Part shown: one piece after another, positions 55,501 to 63,503 of the stretch
Numbering within the stretch: the first letter of the stretch is position 1
How the letters are laid out: each line of letters opens with the position of its first letter
Origin: Duganella aceris
GTDB lineage: Bacteria; Pseudomonadota; Gammaproteobacteria; Burkholderiales; Burkholderiaceae_D
DNA length: 64,000 nt
NCBI RefSeq assembly: GCF_011090165.1
Contig: NZ_JAADJT010000001.1
Coordinates: 558,001 to 622,000 of the forward strand
Direction of reading: 5' to 3'
Program-made: the position numbers and the translations under genes
Notes under the pieces: generated by a model
What the model was told of the DNA's origin: nothing
Seen by the model: the letters and a program-made list of their open reading frames with translations, nothing else
Database searches by the model: none

Positions 55501-58500
55501 TCCGGATCGTTGCCCAGCACGCTCAGCTGGGCCGAGCCCAAGGCGGCGATGGCGGCGGTCTGCAAGGCCGCCAGGTTGGCGCTGCTGATGGCGGCCAGGT
55601 CGGCCGGCGACAGGCCGCCCAGCTGGGCCGAGCCCAGCGCGGCGATCTGCGCCGACGCCATGTGGTTGATCTGTTCCGGACTCAGCGCGTTGAGCTGCGC
55701 CACGCTGAGCGCGGCCACCTGGCGCGTGGCCAGCGCGGCCACCTGGCTGGTGCTGAACTTGGCCAGCGTGTCGCCGGACAGCGCGGCGATCACGGCGGTG
55801 CCCAGGGCGGCGATGTCGCTCAGCTCCAGCCCCTGGAAGCCGTCGGCGCTGAGCGCGACCACCTGCGCCGCGCTCAGCGCGCCGACCTGGGCGCTGGTCA
55901 GCGCCGTCACCTGCTCGCCGCGCAGCGCGGCGGCCTGCAGCGTCGTCAGCGCCGCCAGCGTGGCGGTCCGGAGCGCGGCCACGTCGGCCGTTTCCAGCGC
56001 CGCGATGTCGTCGCCGCCCAGTCCCGCCACTTGCAGCGCGCTCAGCGACGCCGCCTGCGCGGTGGTCAACGCGACGATCTGGTCGGTGCTCAGCGCGGCC
56101 AGCGCGGCGCTGCCGAAGGCGCCGATCTGCTGCGTGCTCAGCACGCCGAACAGGCCGCCGTTGGCGCCGCCCAGCGCCGCCAGCTGGGCCGGGTTCAACG
56201 CCTGCAGCATGGCCGCGGTCAGCGTGCGCAAGCCGTCCGCGCTCAGCGCGGCGATGTCCTCGCCCTGCAGGCCCGGCAGGTTGCGCGAGCTCAGGCCGAG
56301 GATTTGCCGGGTGCCCAGCGCCTGCACTTGCGACGGCGCCAGCCCCAGCAGCTGATTGCTGCTCAACACCGCGAATTGCTGCGAGCTCAGGCTGTTCAGC
56401 TGCAAGGCGCTCAGGCTGGCCACGGCCGCGCTCGACAGCGTGGTGAGGAAGGTGGTGCCCAGCGACGCCAGGTTGGCGCTGGCGTACGCGGCGATGATCT
56501 CGGGCCGCAGCGCGCCCAGTTGCGCGGTGTTCAGCGCGAGGAATTGGTCCCAGGTCAGCGCCGACAGCTGGTCGTTGCTCATGGCGCCGATCTGCGCGGC
56601 GCTCAGGCCGGCGATGGCCTGGGTGCGCAGCGCGGCCAGGTCGGCCGTTTCCAGTTGCTGCAGCGCCTGCGTGCTCAGCGCCCGCACCTGGTCGCTGCGC
56701 AAGGCGGCGGCCTGGCCGACGCTCAGCGCCGCCAGCTCGTCGCCGCTCAGCCCGGCCAGCGCGGCGCTGCGCAGCGCGTTGACCTGAGCCGTGCCCAGCG
56801 CCGCGATGTGCCCGCCCAGCGCGTTCAGCTGCGCCGCGCCCAGCGCGCCGACGGCGGCCAGGCTCAGCGCCGCCACTGCGGCGTCGCCCAGCGCGGCCAC
56901 GTCCTCGGTCGACCAGGCGGCGACCTGCAGCGTATTCAGCGCGCCGATCTGCGCCGAGCCGAGGCTGGCGACCTGGGCGCCGCTCAGCGCGTTCAGTTGC
57001 GCCGCGCTGAGCGCGGCGATCTGGCGCGTGGTCAAGCCGGCCAGTTGCGCCGTGGCCAGCGCGCCCAGGGTGTCGCTGGCGATGCCGGCGATGGTGGCGG
57101 TGGCCAGCGCGGCCAGGTCCGCGCTTTGCAGGCCGGTCAGCCCGGCCTGGCCGATGGCGCCGAATTGGGTGCTGCTCAGCACGCTGGCCTGCAAGGTGCT
57201 CAGCGCGCCGACCTGGTCGGCGCTGAGCTGCGCCAGCTGGCTGCTCGACAGGCCGGCGATCACGGCGGTGTTGAGCGCGGCCAGGTCGGCCGTCTCCAGC
57301 GCCGCGATCAGCTTGGTCGCCATGGCGGCGGCCTGGCGGCTGGTCAGCGTCGCCGCCTGCGCCGTGCTCAGGGCGACGATCTGGGCGGCGCCGATGCCGG
57401 CCAGCGCGCCGGCGTCCAGCGCGGCGATCTGCGCCGTCGTCAGGGTGCCGAACAGGCCGCCGTCGAAGCCGCCCAGCGCCGCCAGTTGCGACGCGCTCAG
57501 CGCGCCGATGGCGGCGGTGTTCAGGGCGCGCATGGCGTCGCTGCCGAGCACGGCGATATCGTCGCTGCTCAGACCGGCCAGCTGCGGCGCGCCGATGCCG
57601 CCGATCTGCGCCGGGCTCAGCGCCTGGATCTGCGCGGTGCCGAAGGCGGCGATCTGCGCGCTGCCCATGGCGGCGACATGGCGCGTCCCCAGTCCGGCCA
57701 GCTGCGCCGGCGTCAGCAACGACAGCAGCGCCGGCGTCAGCTGCGCCACCGCGGCGGTGCTCAGCGCGGCCAGGTCGGCGCTGGACAGGCCGGCGATGTT
57801 GTCGCTGTTGAGCGCGGCCAACTGCTGGCTGTTCAGCGCGGCCAGTTGCGCGCCGCTGAACGCGTCGAGCTGGGCGCTGCCGAGCGCGGCCACCTGCCGG
57901 GTGCCGAGCGCGGCGATGGCGGCGGTGCGCAGCACCGCCACATCGGCGGTCGACAAGCGTTGCAGCATGTCGATCGGCAAGGCGCCGAGCTGGACGCCGC
58001 TCAGCACGGCGGCCTGCGCGGTGGTCAGCGCGTCGACCTGGGCGGCGTTGATGCCCTGCAGCGCCGAGCCGCTCAAGGCGGCGATCTGCGCCGTGGACAG
58101 CCGCGCGAAATAGCCGCTGGACCAGTGGCTGGCCAGGGCCGCCAGCTGGCTGGAGCTCAGCGCCGCCAGCATCGTCGTGCCCAGGTAGCCCACCTGCTGC
58201 TGGTCGAAGGCCGCCATGTCGGCGCTGGACAGGCCCGCCGCCTGGCGGCTGTCGAGCACGGCCAACTGGCCCGCGTTCAACGCGCCGACCTGGTCGGTGC
58301 TCAACAGGCCGATCTCGTTGCTGCCGAAGGCGGCGAAGGCGCGGGTGCTGAGCGCGGCCACGCCGTCGCGGCTGATGGCCGGCACGTCGGCGCTGGAAAA
58401 GGCGGCCAGCTGCGCGCTGCCGAGGGCGGCGAACTGCTGGCTTTGCATCAGCGCGACGTCGGCGCTGGACAGGCTGGCGATATTGGCCACGCTCAGCGCG

Positions 58501-58883
58501 GCCACGTCGGCCGATTCAAAGGCGGCGATCGCGCCCGGGTGCAGGCTGGCGAACGCCCGGGTGCCCAATGCGGCGGCCTGGGCCGTGGTCAGCGCGGCGA
58601 TCTGGGCGTCCAGCAGCGCGGCCATCAGCGCGGTCGACGCGGCGCCGGCCGCGTCCAATACGGCGGGCTTGAGCGCGGCGATGTCCTGCGTCGACAGCAG
58701 TTGCAGATTGCTGCTCGCCAGCGCCGACAGCTGGGCGCTGCTGAACGCGGCGACATGGTCCACCCGCAGCGCAACCACCTGGTCCGGCGTCAGGTCCAGC
58801 ATATCATTGGTGGTCCAGGCCGTGATGTCCGACACGGTCAGGTTGGCGATCTGCTGAGTGTTCAATCCGCTGGGCCCGCTCAT
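52542..58883 (-). CDS. Giant octapeptide-repeat protein A with C-terminal calcium-binding domain
   Basis: 2113 residues from ATG 58883 (MSGPSGLN), chosen since GGA lies 9 bases upstream; ATG 58895 adds four residues. Residues of about 8-1880 are octapeptides of the type IAALSTAQ, about 230 units. Short irregular inserts (for example GGFDGGLFG, GGANGGLFG) each restart with FG-x-LSTAQIAAL. Residues 1885-2010 hold four Asp-rich loops (DLDGNGVRTL, DRNHDGVIND, DSNGDGVIDAKD, DADADGVSQADE) in the TPLVLDLDGNGV...WVGPGDGLLALD layout common in large secreted adhesins. A short tail ends LLAAPR. No signal peptide is seen, so type I secretion is possible. Function unknown. Confidence 0.85.
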   Translation of the reverse strand: MSGPSGLNTQQIANLTVSDITAWTTNDMLDLTPDQVVALRVDHVAAFSSAQLSALASSNLQLLSTQDIAALKPAVLDAAGAASTALMAALLDAQIAALTTAQAAALGTRAFASLHPGAIAAFESADVAALSVANIASLSSADVALMQSQQFAALGSAQLAAFSSADVPAISRDGVAALSTRAFAAFGSNEIGLLSTDQVGALNAGQLAVLDSRQAAGLSSADMAAFDQQQVGYLGTTMLAALSSSQLAALASHWSSGYFARLSTAQIAALSGSALQGINAAQVDALTTAQAAVLSGVQLGALPIDMLQRLSTADVAVLRTAAIAALGTRQVAALGSAQLDAFSGAQLAALNSQQLAALNSDNIAGLSSADLAALSTAAVAQLTPALLSLLTPAQLAGLGTRHVAAMGSAQIAAFGTAQIQALSPAQIGGIGAPQLAGLSSDDIAVLGSDAMRALNTAAIGALSASQLAALGGFDGGLFGTLTTAQIAALDAGALAGIGAAQIVALSTAQAATLTSRQAAAMATKLIAALETADLAALNTAVIAGLSSSQLAQLSADQVGALSTLQASVLSSTQFGAIGQAGLTGLQSADLAALATATIAGIASDTLGALATAQLAGLTTRQIAALSAAQLNALSGAQVASLGSAQIGALNTLQVAAWSTEDVAALGDAAVAALSLAAVGALGAAQLNALGGHIAALGTAQVNALRSAALAGLSGDELAALSVGQAAALRSDQVRALSTQALQQLETADLAALRTQAIAGLSAAQIGAMSNDQLSALTWDQFLALNTAQLGALRPEIIAAYASANLASLGTTFLTTLSSAAVASLSALQLNSLSSQQFAVLSSNQLLGLAPSQVQALGTRQILGLSSRNLPGLQGEDIAALSADGLRTLTAAMLQALNPAQLAALGGANGGLFGVLSTQQIGAFGSAALAALSTDQIVALTTAQAASLSALQVAGLGGDDIAALETADVAALRTATLAALTTLQAAALRGEQVTALTSAQVGALSAAQVVALSADGFQGLELSDIAALGTAVIAALSGDTLAKFSTSQVAALATRQVAALSVAQLNALSPEQINHMASAQIAALGSAQLGGLSPADLAAISSANLAALQTAAIAALGSAQLSVLGNDPEGSGDSVMAALTTAQIAALRPAALAGLRDQQAAALTSAQAAALASAQIAALSTANLAAFDPEDIGALRTAALTGLRAAQLAALAVAQTASLSTAQIAALATAALTGLTTDQAIGLSVEQAGALSGGQIAALSLDAIANFELQDLAALQTRTIAGLLTRQIAVLNSDQLGALTYDQVLALSSSQVGALSDSGIVGLSPASLAALSTQAIAGLGNAQLARLSNAQIVSLGTAQIASLSGSQIGALRTSQIAALTLQQTGALGSRQVAGLSNPAIVALDSDIQALGTQAIAALTPAQIAALGVNAAGAAVNFGLLGTAQIGAIGTAALQSLSDKQMRAFSSDQVGALNLRQVNALSAAFVGGLSDAQVAGLSSAQIAAFSTSQIGWMNAAQFAAFNWGQIHALTVAQFGSLTLDDVAAIKAGNLGAINVAAIAGLSSEQMRVLGGSGQGIAALSTAQIAALRTQAFAGLSMAQAASLTLEQAAALSGAQVASLPLTVVGAMESQDIGALATAAFAALKTQQLLALKGGQIAALNVAQVAALGSAQLAALAASQVAYLGPDKVAAINPLLLNAAARDGNLLAAMSAAQLQALSATQFAALDSAAIARLLPTSLAAVDAGDIAALGTSVIRALSDAQLLALTPAQVSALTLAQVAALRPNDMSDQFTSAQMVAWSGAQLAAMGTALIADLSAANLRAIEVADIASLGAQQIRALTPFQMASLANAQLSALTIAQTRAMTAVQYNTLSAAQQNAFSAAQKAAMPFVTPLVLDLDGNGVRTLGLEAGVRFDLAASGEPRATGWVGPGDGLLALDRNHDGVINDGAELFGSATRLADGGTAGNGYVALASIDSNGDGVIDAKDSLYAELRVWVDADADGVSQADELKTLAELHIASLNLDVRRDGAEDNGNLIGMSSSYTSDDGRQHALADVWFAQGAGGPAGTLASNAARMADSLRQYAAAGLTAAAPLSDHETLRLKALQAETPQGLLAAPR
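53300..58860 (-). repeat. 24-bp tandem coding repeats of protein A with 650-bp modules
   Basis: About 230 degenerate 24-bp units code for the octapeptides. Irregular inserts at about 58115, 57458, 56811, 56160 and 55499 are 647-661 bp apart, so a higher-order unit of about 27 octapeptides is present. Later inserts at 54588, 54175 and 53793 are spaced differently (911, 413 and 382 bp). Confidence 0.8.
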
Positions 58884-58912
58884 TGGATATTCCATTTTTG
58901 ACTAGACTTTTT

Positions 58913-58950
58913 ACTATAGCAGAATACCATCTCATTGCCACGAGGCAATG
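58913..58950 (-). promoter_or_regulatory. Promoter and inverted repeat before protein A
   Basis: On the - strand a TATAGT -10 (58913-58918) lies 16 bases from a TGGCAA -35 (58935-58940). A perfect 7-base inverted repeat (CATTGCC at 58933-58939, GGCAATG at 58944-58950) overlaps the -35 and may be an operator. Its spacing to the ATG is about 30 bases. Confidence 0.5.
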
Positions 58951-58972
58951 ACATTTTTTTGCCGGTCGGGAC

Positions 58973-59004
58973 GAAAAAAATGCCGCGAAATCAACGACTT
59001 CGCG
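58973..59004 (-). terminator. Rho-independent terminator after rdgC
   Basis: On the - strand CGCGAAGTC and GATTTCGCG pair (one G-U pair) across a 3-base loop, followed by GCA and a run of seven T. It ends rdgC and isolates the octapeptide-repeat gene. Confidence 0.88.
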
Positions 59005-59035
59005 ACATTCTTTCCTAAACGGCAAGGGATTGGAC

Positions 59036-59932
59036 TCAGGCTTTGGCTTCGCCGCCCAGCGCCTCGACCACGTCGGCCATCAGCTTGGCCAGCTCGCCGG
59101 TCATCAGCATGAAGTCGCCGTCGAAGCGTTCCTCGTCGTTCCTGGTGCTCGACTCCTTCTCGGCGATCACGTCCAGCGGCTTGATGCCCTTGATCGCCAG
59201 CGATTCGGTCAGCACGAAGGAAATCTTGCTGTCCCAGGTCATGGCCAGACGGGTGCACTGCTTGCCGGCCGCGATGTGGCGGCGCACCTCTTCCGGGTCC
59301 AGCGAGTGCTTCACGTAGCGCACCGCCGCCTTGCTCTCGCCGGTGGCGCGCAGCTCGGTGTCCATGTCGACCGTGAAGCCGGCCGGGGCGTCGTCCGCCT
59401 GCAGCCACTCGGTCATCACGCCGACCGGCGAACGCTGCACCCGCAGGCTTTCCAGCGGCAGCTTGTCGACCGCCTTCAGCAGCAGCTTGATCACTTCGTC
59501 GGCCTTGGCCGGGCTGGCGGCGTCGACCACCAGCCAACCGTTGACCGGATCGATCCAGGTCCAGACGTTGCTGCGGATCGAGAAGGCGCGCGGCAGCAGC
59601 TCGTCGGCCACGCGTTCCTTCAATTCCTTCATCGCCTTCTTGCCGGGAGCAAAGCCCTGGGCTTCCTCCATCTCGGCGGCGCGCGCCTTGGCGACCTGGT
59701 TGATGACTGTATTCGGCAGCAACTTCTTCTCGGTGCCCAGCAGGATCAGCATTTGCTTGTTGACCACGTGCACCAGGCCACCGTTCGGGCGCGGCGTATC
59801 CCAGCCCTGGCGCAGCAGCTCATTGCTGGTGGCGGGGACGAAGGAATGCGGAGCGAGGGCGGCTTCCAATTGTTCCGGGGTAAAGGCCCAAGGGGCCGGC
59901 AGACGGTAAATCTGAAGATTCTTGAACCACAT
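59036..59932 (-). CDS. rdgC: Recombination-associated protein RdgC
   Basis: 298 residues from ATG 59932 ([11 protein letters not shown]), which is the standard N terminus; the upstream in-frame start adds ten residues not found in the family. Signatures are [31 protein letters not shown] and [17 protein letters not shown]. It is a ring-forming DNA-binding protein that modulates RecA. The gene is flanked by a terminator and by the histidine kinase gene. Confidence 0.96.
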   Translation of the reverse strand: MWFKNLQIYRLPAPWAFTPEQLEAALAPHSFVPATSNELLRQGWDTPRPNGGLVHVVNKQMLILLGTEKKLLPNTVINQVAKARAAEMEEAQGFAPGKKAMKELKERVADELLPRAFSIRSNVWTWIDPVNGWLVVDAASPAKADEVIKLLLKAVDKLPLESLRVQRSPVGVMTEWLQADDAPAGFTVDMDTELRATGESKAAVRYVKHSLDPEEVRRHIAAGKQCTRLAMTWDSKISFVLTESLAIKGIKPLDVIAEKESSTRNDEERFDGDFMLMTGELAKLMADVVEALGGEAKA

Positions 59933-59982
59933 GAGTTTTTTGCCTTGTTTCAGTATTGCCAAAGGAGCGTCATTTTACACGC

Positions 59983-61542
59983 TTATGCGGCCGCCACCGC
60001 CGCGCCGTCGCCGGGCGCCGTCAGCGGGATGGTGACGTCGAAGCAGCTGCCCCGGCCTTCCGCGCTGCGCAGCTCGATGCTGCCGCCGAGGATCTGGTAG
60101 ACGATGTTGTGCGCGATGTGCAAGCCTAGCCCGCTGCCGCCCTGGCCCAGCCGGGTGGTGAAGAATGGTTCGAACACATGGCCCTGCATCGCCGGCGCGA
60201 TGCCCCTGCCGCGGTCCTTGACCGAAATCGTCACCGCGTCGGCGCCGGCGGCACGCGCGGTCAGCACGATCACGCCGCCGTGCTGGTCCAGGCCGTGCTT
60301 GGCGGCGTTCTCGATCAGGTTGGCGATGACCTGCCCCAGCGGACCGGGGAAACTGTCGAGCTGCAACGCCGGCGGAATCTCCTGCACCACCTCGCAATTG
60401 GCGCGCTTCAGCATCGGCCGCAAGGTCATCTGGGTTTCATGCACCACCTGGTGCAGCAGGAAGCGGCGCCGTTGCGAACTGGCGCGGTCGGCCGCCACCT
60501 GCTTGAAGCTGCTCATCAGGTCGGCGGCGCGCTGCAGGTTGCGCATCGCCAGATCGGCGCCGGTCTCCACCGATTGCAGGAACTCCTCCAGCGCCGACCG
60601 TTTCACGCCGGCCTGCAGGCGGTCGCGGAAGCTGCGCAAGTCCTCGCTCAGCGTGCTGACCGCCATCAGCCCGTTGCCGACCGGCGTGTTCAGTTCGTGC
60701 GAGACGCCGGCCACCAGCGCGCCCAGCGCCGCCAGCTTTTCCGACTTGACGATCTCGCTGCGGGTGTTGCGGACGATGGCGTGGATCGCCTCCAGCAGCC
60801 GGCCCGCCTCGCCGCGCGCGCCGGGGCGGATCTGCTGGTGCCAGTCGCCGGCGGCGACGCGCTGGGTGATTTTCAGCGCGTCGAGGATGGGATCGGCGAT
60901 GCTGCGCCGCACCGTGTTGAAGATCAGCAGGAACACGCCGACGATGATGGCGAACATCAGCACCAGCGACAGCGCCATGTGCTCGATGCGCTCGCGCGCG
61001 GCGGCCTCGTCGGCGAGATTGCGCTGCCGCGCCAGCGCCACCACCTGGTCGATGACGCGGCGCTGCTCCTCGTAGGTGGCGCCCAGCCGCGCCAGCGCGC
61101 GCGCGGCGACGACGTTGTCGCCGCGTTGCAGCGCCGGCGCCAGTTCGTCGAAGGCGGTGCGGTAGAAGGACTGGGCCAGCGCGTGCGACTGCTTGAGGAA
61201 TTTGTCCTCCAGCTCGCCTTGCAGTCCGGCATTGAGCCAGTAACGGTAGCGCTGCTGGTAGGCTTGCTGCGCCGCGTGCAGGCGTTGCAGCAGGGGCGCG
61301 AACCGCTCCCCGCCGGCGGCGTCGAGTTGCAACACGATCAGATAGGCTTCGACCAGATAGGCCGGCGGCGGCAGGATGTCGGCGACGAGGTCCTGGCCCT
61401 GCATGATGCGCTCATAGATCGGACCGTTGACGCGGATTTCGGACAAGGTGCGCTGGACGATCAGGCCGCACAAGGCGAAACAGGCCAGCGAAACGGCCAA
61501 CAGCAGGCGAAAGCGCTGTTGGATACTCAGGTGCTCCAGCAT
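59983..61542 (-). CDS. Membrane sensor histidine kinase
   Basis: 519 residues from ATG 61542 (MLEHLSIQQRFR). Two membrane segments (about 12-32 and 206-230) bracket a helical periplasmic sensor of about 170 residues. A HAMP region follows, then the H-box SHELNTPVGN with His282 and the ATP-binding N and G boxes (NLIENAAKHG, GRGIAPAMQGHVF, GGSGLGLHIAHNIV). No response regulator is adjacent, so its partner is unknown. It starts in the gap after the membrane protein gene, 146 bases away. Confidence 0.92.
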   Translation of the reverse strand: MLEHLSIQQRFRLLLAVSLACFALCGLIVQRTLSEIRVNGPIYERIMQGQDLVADILPPPAYLVEAYLIVLQLDAAGGERFAPLLQRLHAAQQAYQQRYRYWLNAGLQGELEDKFLKQSHALAQSFYRTAFDELAPALQRGDNVVAARALARLGATYEEQRRVIDQVVALARQRNLADEAAARERIEHMALSLVLMFAIIVGVFLLIFNTVRRSIADPILDALKITQRVAAGDWHQQIRPGARGEAGRLLEAIHAIVRNTRSEIVKSEKLAALGALVAGVSHELNTPVGNGLMAVSTLSEDLRSFRDRLQAGVKRSALEEFLQSVETGADLAMRNLQRAADLMSSFKQVAADRASSQRRRFLLHQVVHETQMTLRPMLKRANCEVVQEIPPALQLDSFPGPLGQVIANLIENAAKHGLDQHGGVIVLTARAAGADAVTISVKDRGRGIAPAMQGHVFEPFFTTRLGQGGSGLGLHIAHNIVYQILGGSIELRSAEGRGSCFDVTIPLTAPGDGAAVAAA

Positions 61543-61688
61543 GACATGCTCCAGGCGATGCGCCGGGCAACAGGCCGCTCGCGCTCTTGCCAATATACAA
61601 CGACGTTGCGCCGGAAGCATAGATCTCGCCGTCCGCTGCTGTCTGCAAACAACAATCGGCGGCGCGATGCCGCCCGGCCCGCCGGCCG

Positions 61689-63371
61689 TCAAGCGCCGCC
61701 GGGGCCGGCCGGCGGCGTCCAGCGCATCGGCTCCATGTCAAGGCCGCATAATCCCTGCAAGTTGTGGCGTGCGCCATACTCGGCCACGCGCGCCGGATAA
61801 TCGGGGCGGGTCGGGTAGTCGAAGCGCCAGTCCGGCGGATTGAAGGTGGAAAAGCCGTTGATGGTCGGCAGATTCACGTATTCCGCGATCAGCATCGCCT
61901 CGACATTGTGCCGATAGATCTGCACTTCGGCCTCGGCGTCGCCGGGCCGCGCCGGACGCGTATCGAGCACGAAGAAGGCGCGGCAGGCGGCAGGCGGCGG
62001 CGGCACCGACGCCAGCAGCCGCACCACCTGGCCGCGGTCGATGTAGACGGGATTGCTGCGGTTCAGTTCCTCGCCCACCAGCAGCAGCGCGCAAACCGCC
62101 AGCAAACCGGCCGCCAGCGGTCGGCGCAGCGTGCGCTGCGTGCTGGCAAGGAAATACACTGCGGTCGCCGTGACCGGGAACACCAGGAACACCATCCAGC
62201 GCGAGATCACGCGCACGCCCTTGGCGCCCGGCACATATTGGTAGACGTATTGCCACGCCGAGAAATCGTCGATCCGCAACGCCATGCCCGATACCAGCAA
62301 CGCCGCCAGTCCGGCCGCCAGCACCAGCCGACCGCGCGCGTCGGCGCCGCGGAACGCGGCCCACGCCACGCCGGCCAGGAACACCAGCAGCAGCAACGGC
62401 GGCAAGCCCATCTGACTCTCGGAAAAGCCCAGCGGGAAATCGATGCGCTGATGCAGCCAGCGCACCGCCTCGCCGTACAGGTAGTTGTCGGCGCCGATGT
62501 TGAGGATGTCGAAAGGCCGTGGCGCGTACGCCAGCATCGACGAATACGGATGCATGCCGGTTTCGGCCGCCTTGGGCAGATAAGTCAGCAAAAACGGCAG
62601 CAGAGCCACCAGCTGCGCCGCCAGCACCAGCCCCACCGTGCCCCAGGTGCGGCGCCGGATCGCCAGCAGTCGGGGCAGCGCCTTGTGCGACAACGGCAAC
62701 AGCAACACCATCAACACCAGCACAAACAGGCTGAAGAACCAAAGCAGGTAGAACGCCGTCATCGCCCACAAGCCGTACAGCACCGCGAAACCAATGCCGT
62801 CACGGCGCAGGCGCGCGTTATCGTTGTCCAAGGCGGCGCGGATGGCGCCGTGCAGCAGCGTCGCGGCCAGCGGCGCGAAGGCGATGGTCAGCAACTGCGC
62901 GTGCAGCAGATGCAGCACCACGTTGTTGCTGACGGTGAAGACCACCGCCCCCACCACCGCATAGCCGAATTCCAGCGCCAGCACGCGGCGCGCGAATCCA
63001 TAGAAGCCCAGGCAGGCGATCACCTTCATCGCCATGTTGACCAGCATCGCGGCCAGCAGCGGATCGGCGCCGGCGAAACGGCCGACGGAATAGATCAAGC
63101 CATAGGCCAGATAGCCGTCGTTGTAACCAAGCGTATTCGTGTAGGGGTAAAAATAATGGGCGCTGGACCAGTGCGCCAGGCCGCGCACCACGTTGTACCA
63201 GTGCTCCAGTACGGCGGTCTCGATCAGGCTGTCGTAGCGGTCGCCGAAAACATGGCTGAAGCCGTTGTGCCAGTTTTCGCGAAACAGCCAAGCCAGCAAG
63301 CCGATCTGCACCAACAACAGGATCAGAAAGCGGCCCTGGCGGTGACGTGTCGACAGTGATATAAGTTGCAT
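61689..63371 (-). CDS. Polytopic membrane protein, GT-C glycosyltransferase-like
   Basis: 560 residues with about 11-12 hydrophobic segments and a C-terminal soluble part. An early periplasmic loop has an Asp-rich GDRYDSLIETAVLEHW segment, similar in place to the catalytic acid loop of GT-C enzymes that use polyprenyl-linked sugars. The short soluble part (RAFFVLDTRPARPGDAEAEV) follows the last segment. No glycan cluster is nearby. The fold is likely; the activity is inferred. Confidence 0.65.
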   Translation of the reverse strand: MQLISLSTRHRQGRFLILLLVQIGLLAWLFRENWHNGFSHVFGDRYDSLIETAVLEHWYNVVRGLAHWSSAHYFYPYTNTLGYNDGYLAYGLIYSVGRFAGADPLLAAMLVNMAMKVIACLGFYGFARRVLALEFGYAVVGAVVFTVSNNVVLHLLHAQLLTIAFAPLAATLLHGAIRAALDNDNARLRRDGIGFAVLYGLWAMTAFYLLWFFSLFVLVLMVLLLPLSHKALPRLLAIRRRTWGTVGLVLAAQLVALLPFLLTYLPKAAETGMHPYSSMLAYAPRPFDILNIGADNYLYGEAVRWLHQRIDFPLGFSESQMGLPPLLLLVFLAGVAWAAFRGADARGRLVLAAGLAALLVSGMALRIDDFSAWQYVYQYVPGAKGVRVISRWMVFLVFPVTATAVYFLASTQRTLRRPLAAGLLAVCALLLVGEELNRSNPVYIDRGQVVRLLASVPPPPAACRAFFVLDTRPARPGDAEAEVQIYRHNVEAMLIAEYVNLPTINGFSTFNPPDWRFDYPTRPDYPARVAEYGARHNLQGLCGLDMEPMRWTPPAGPGGA

Positions 63372-63382
63372 AAAAATATTTA

Positions 63383-63407
63383 TAAAATAGTTAAGCTCGC
63401 TATTTTA
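63383..63407. promoter_or_regulatory. AT-rich inverted repeat before the membrane protein gene
   Basis: TAAAATAG-N9-CTATTTTA is a perfect 8-base inverted repeat in an AT-rich stretch 12 bases before the start codon of the membrane protein. It may be an operator or silencer target. A TATAAATAT sequence on the - strand next to it could serve as a -10. Confidence 0.4.
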
Positions 63408-63458
63408 TTGCTCAATGATAATGCAAGCAAACTGAGTTACAAATCGCAGCATGCGGAG

Positions 63459-63485
63459 CGGCCGCCGCCATGCGCGCGGCGGCCG
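63459..63485 (-). terminator. Strong hairpin after the exported protein gene
   Basis: CGGCCGCCG (63459-63467) and CGGCGGCCG (63477-63485) form a perfect 9-bp stem. There is no T-run, so termination may need Rho. It lies 19 bases after the stop of the gene cut by the right edge. Confidence 0.45.
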
Positions 63486-63503
63486 TCCTGGATGACCCCT
63501 GCG

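Noticed and set aside
49319..58883. CRISPR array or ice-nucleation protein as explanation for the 24-bp repeats
   Set aside because: There are no spacers between identical repeats, and the codons translate into AALSTAQI units and not the AGYGST motif of ice-nucleation proteins.
52518..58901. 2127-codon + strand open frame opposite protein A
   Set aside because: It is Arg/Gln/Gly-rich, has no domain, and is the mirror of the 24-bp periodic coding on the - strand, which removes stops in all units at once.
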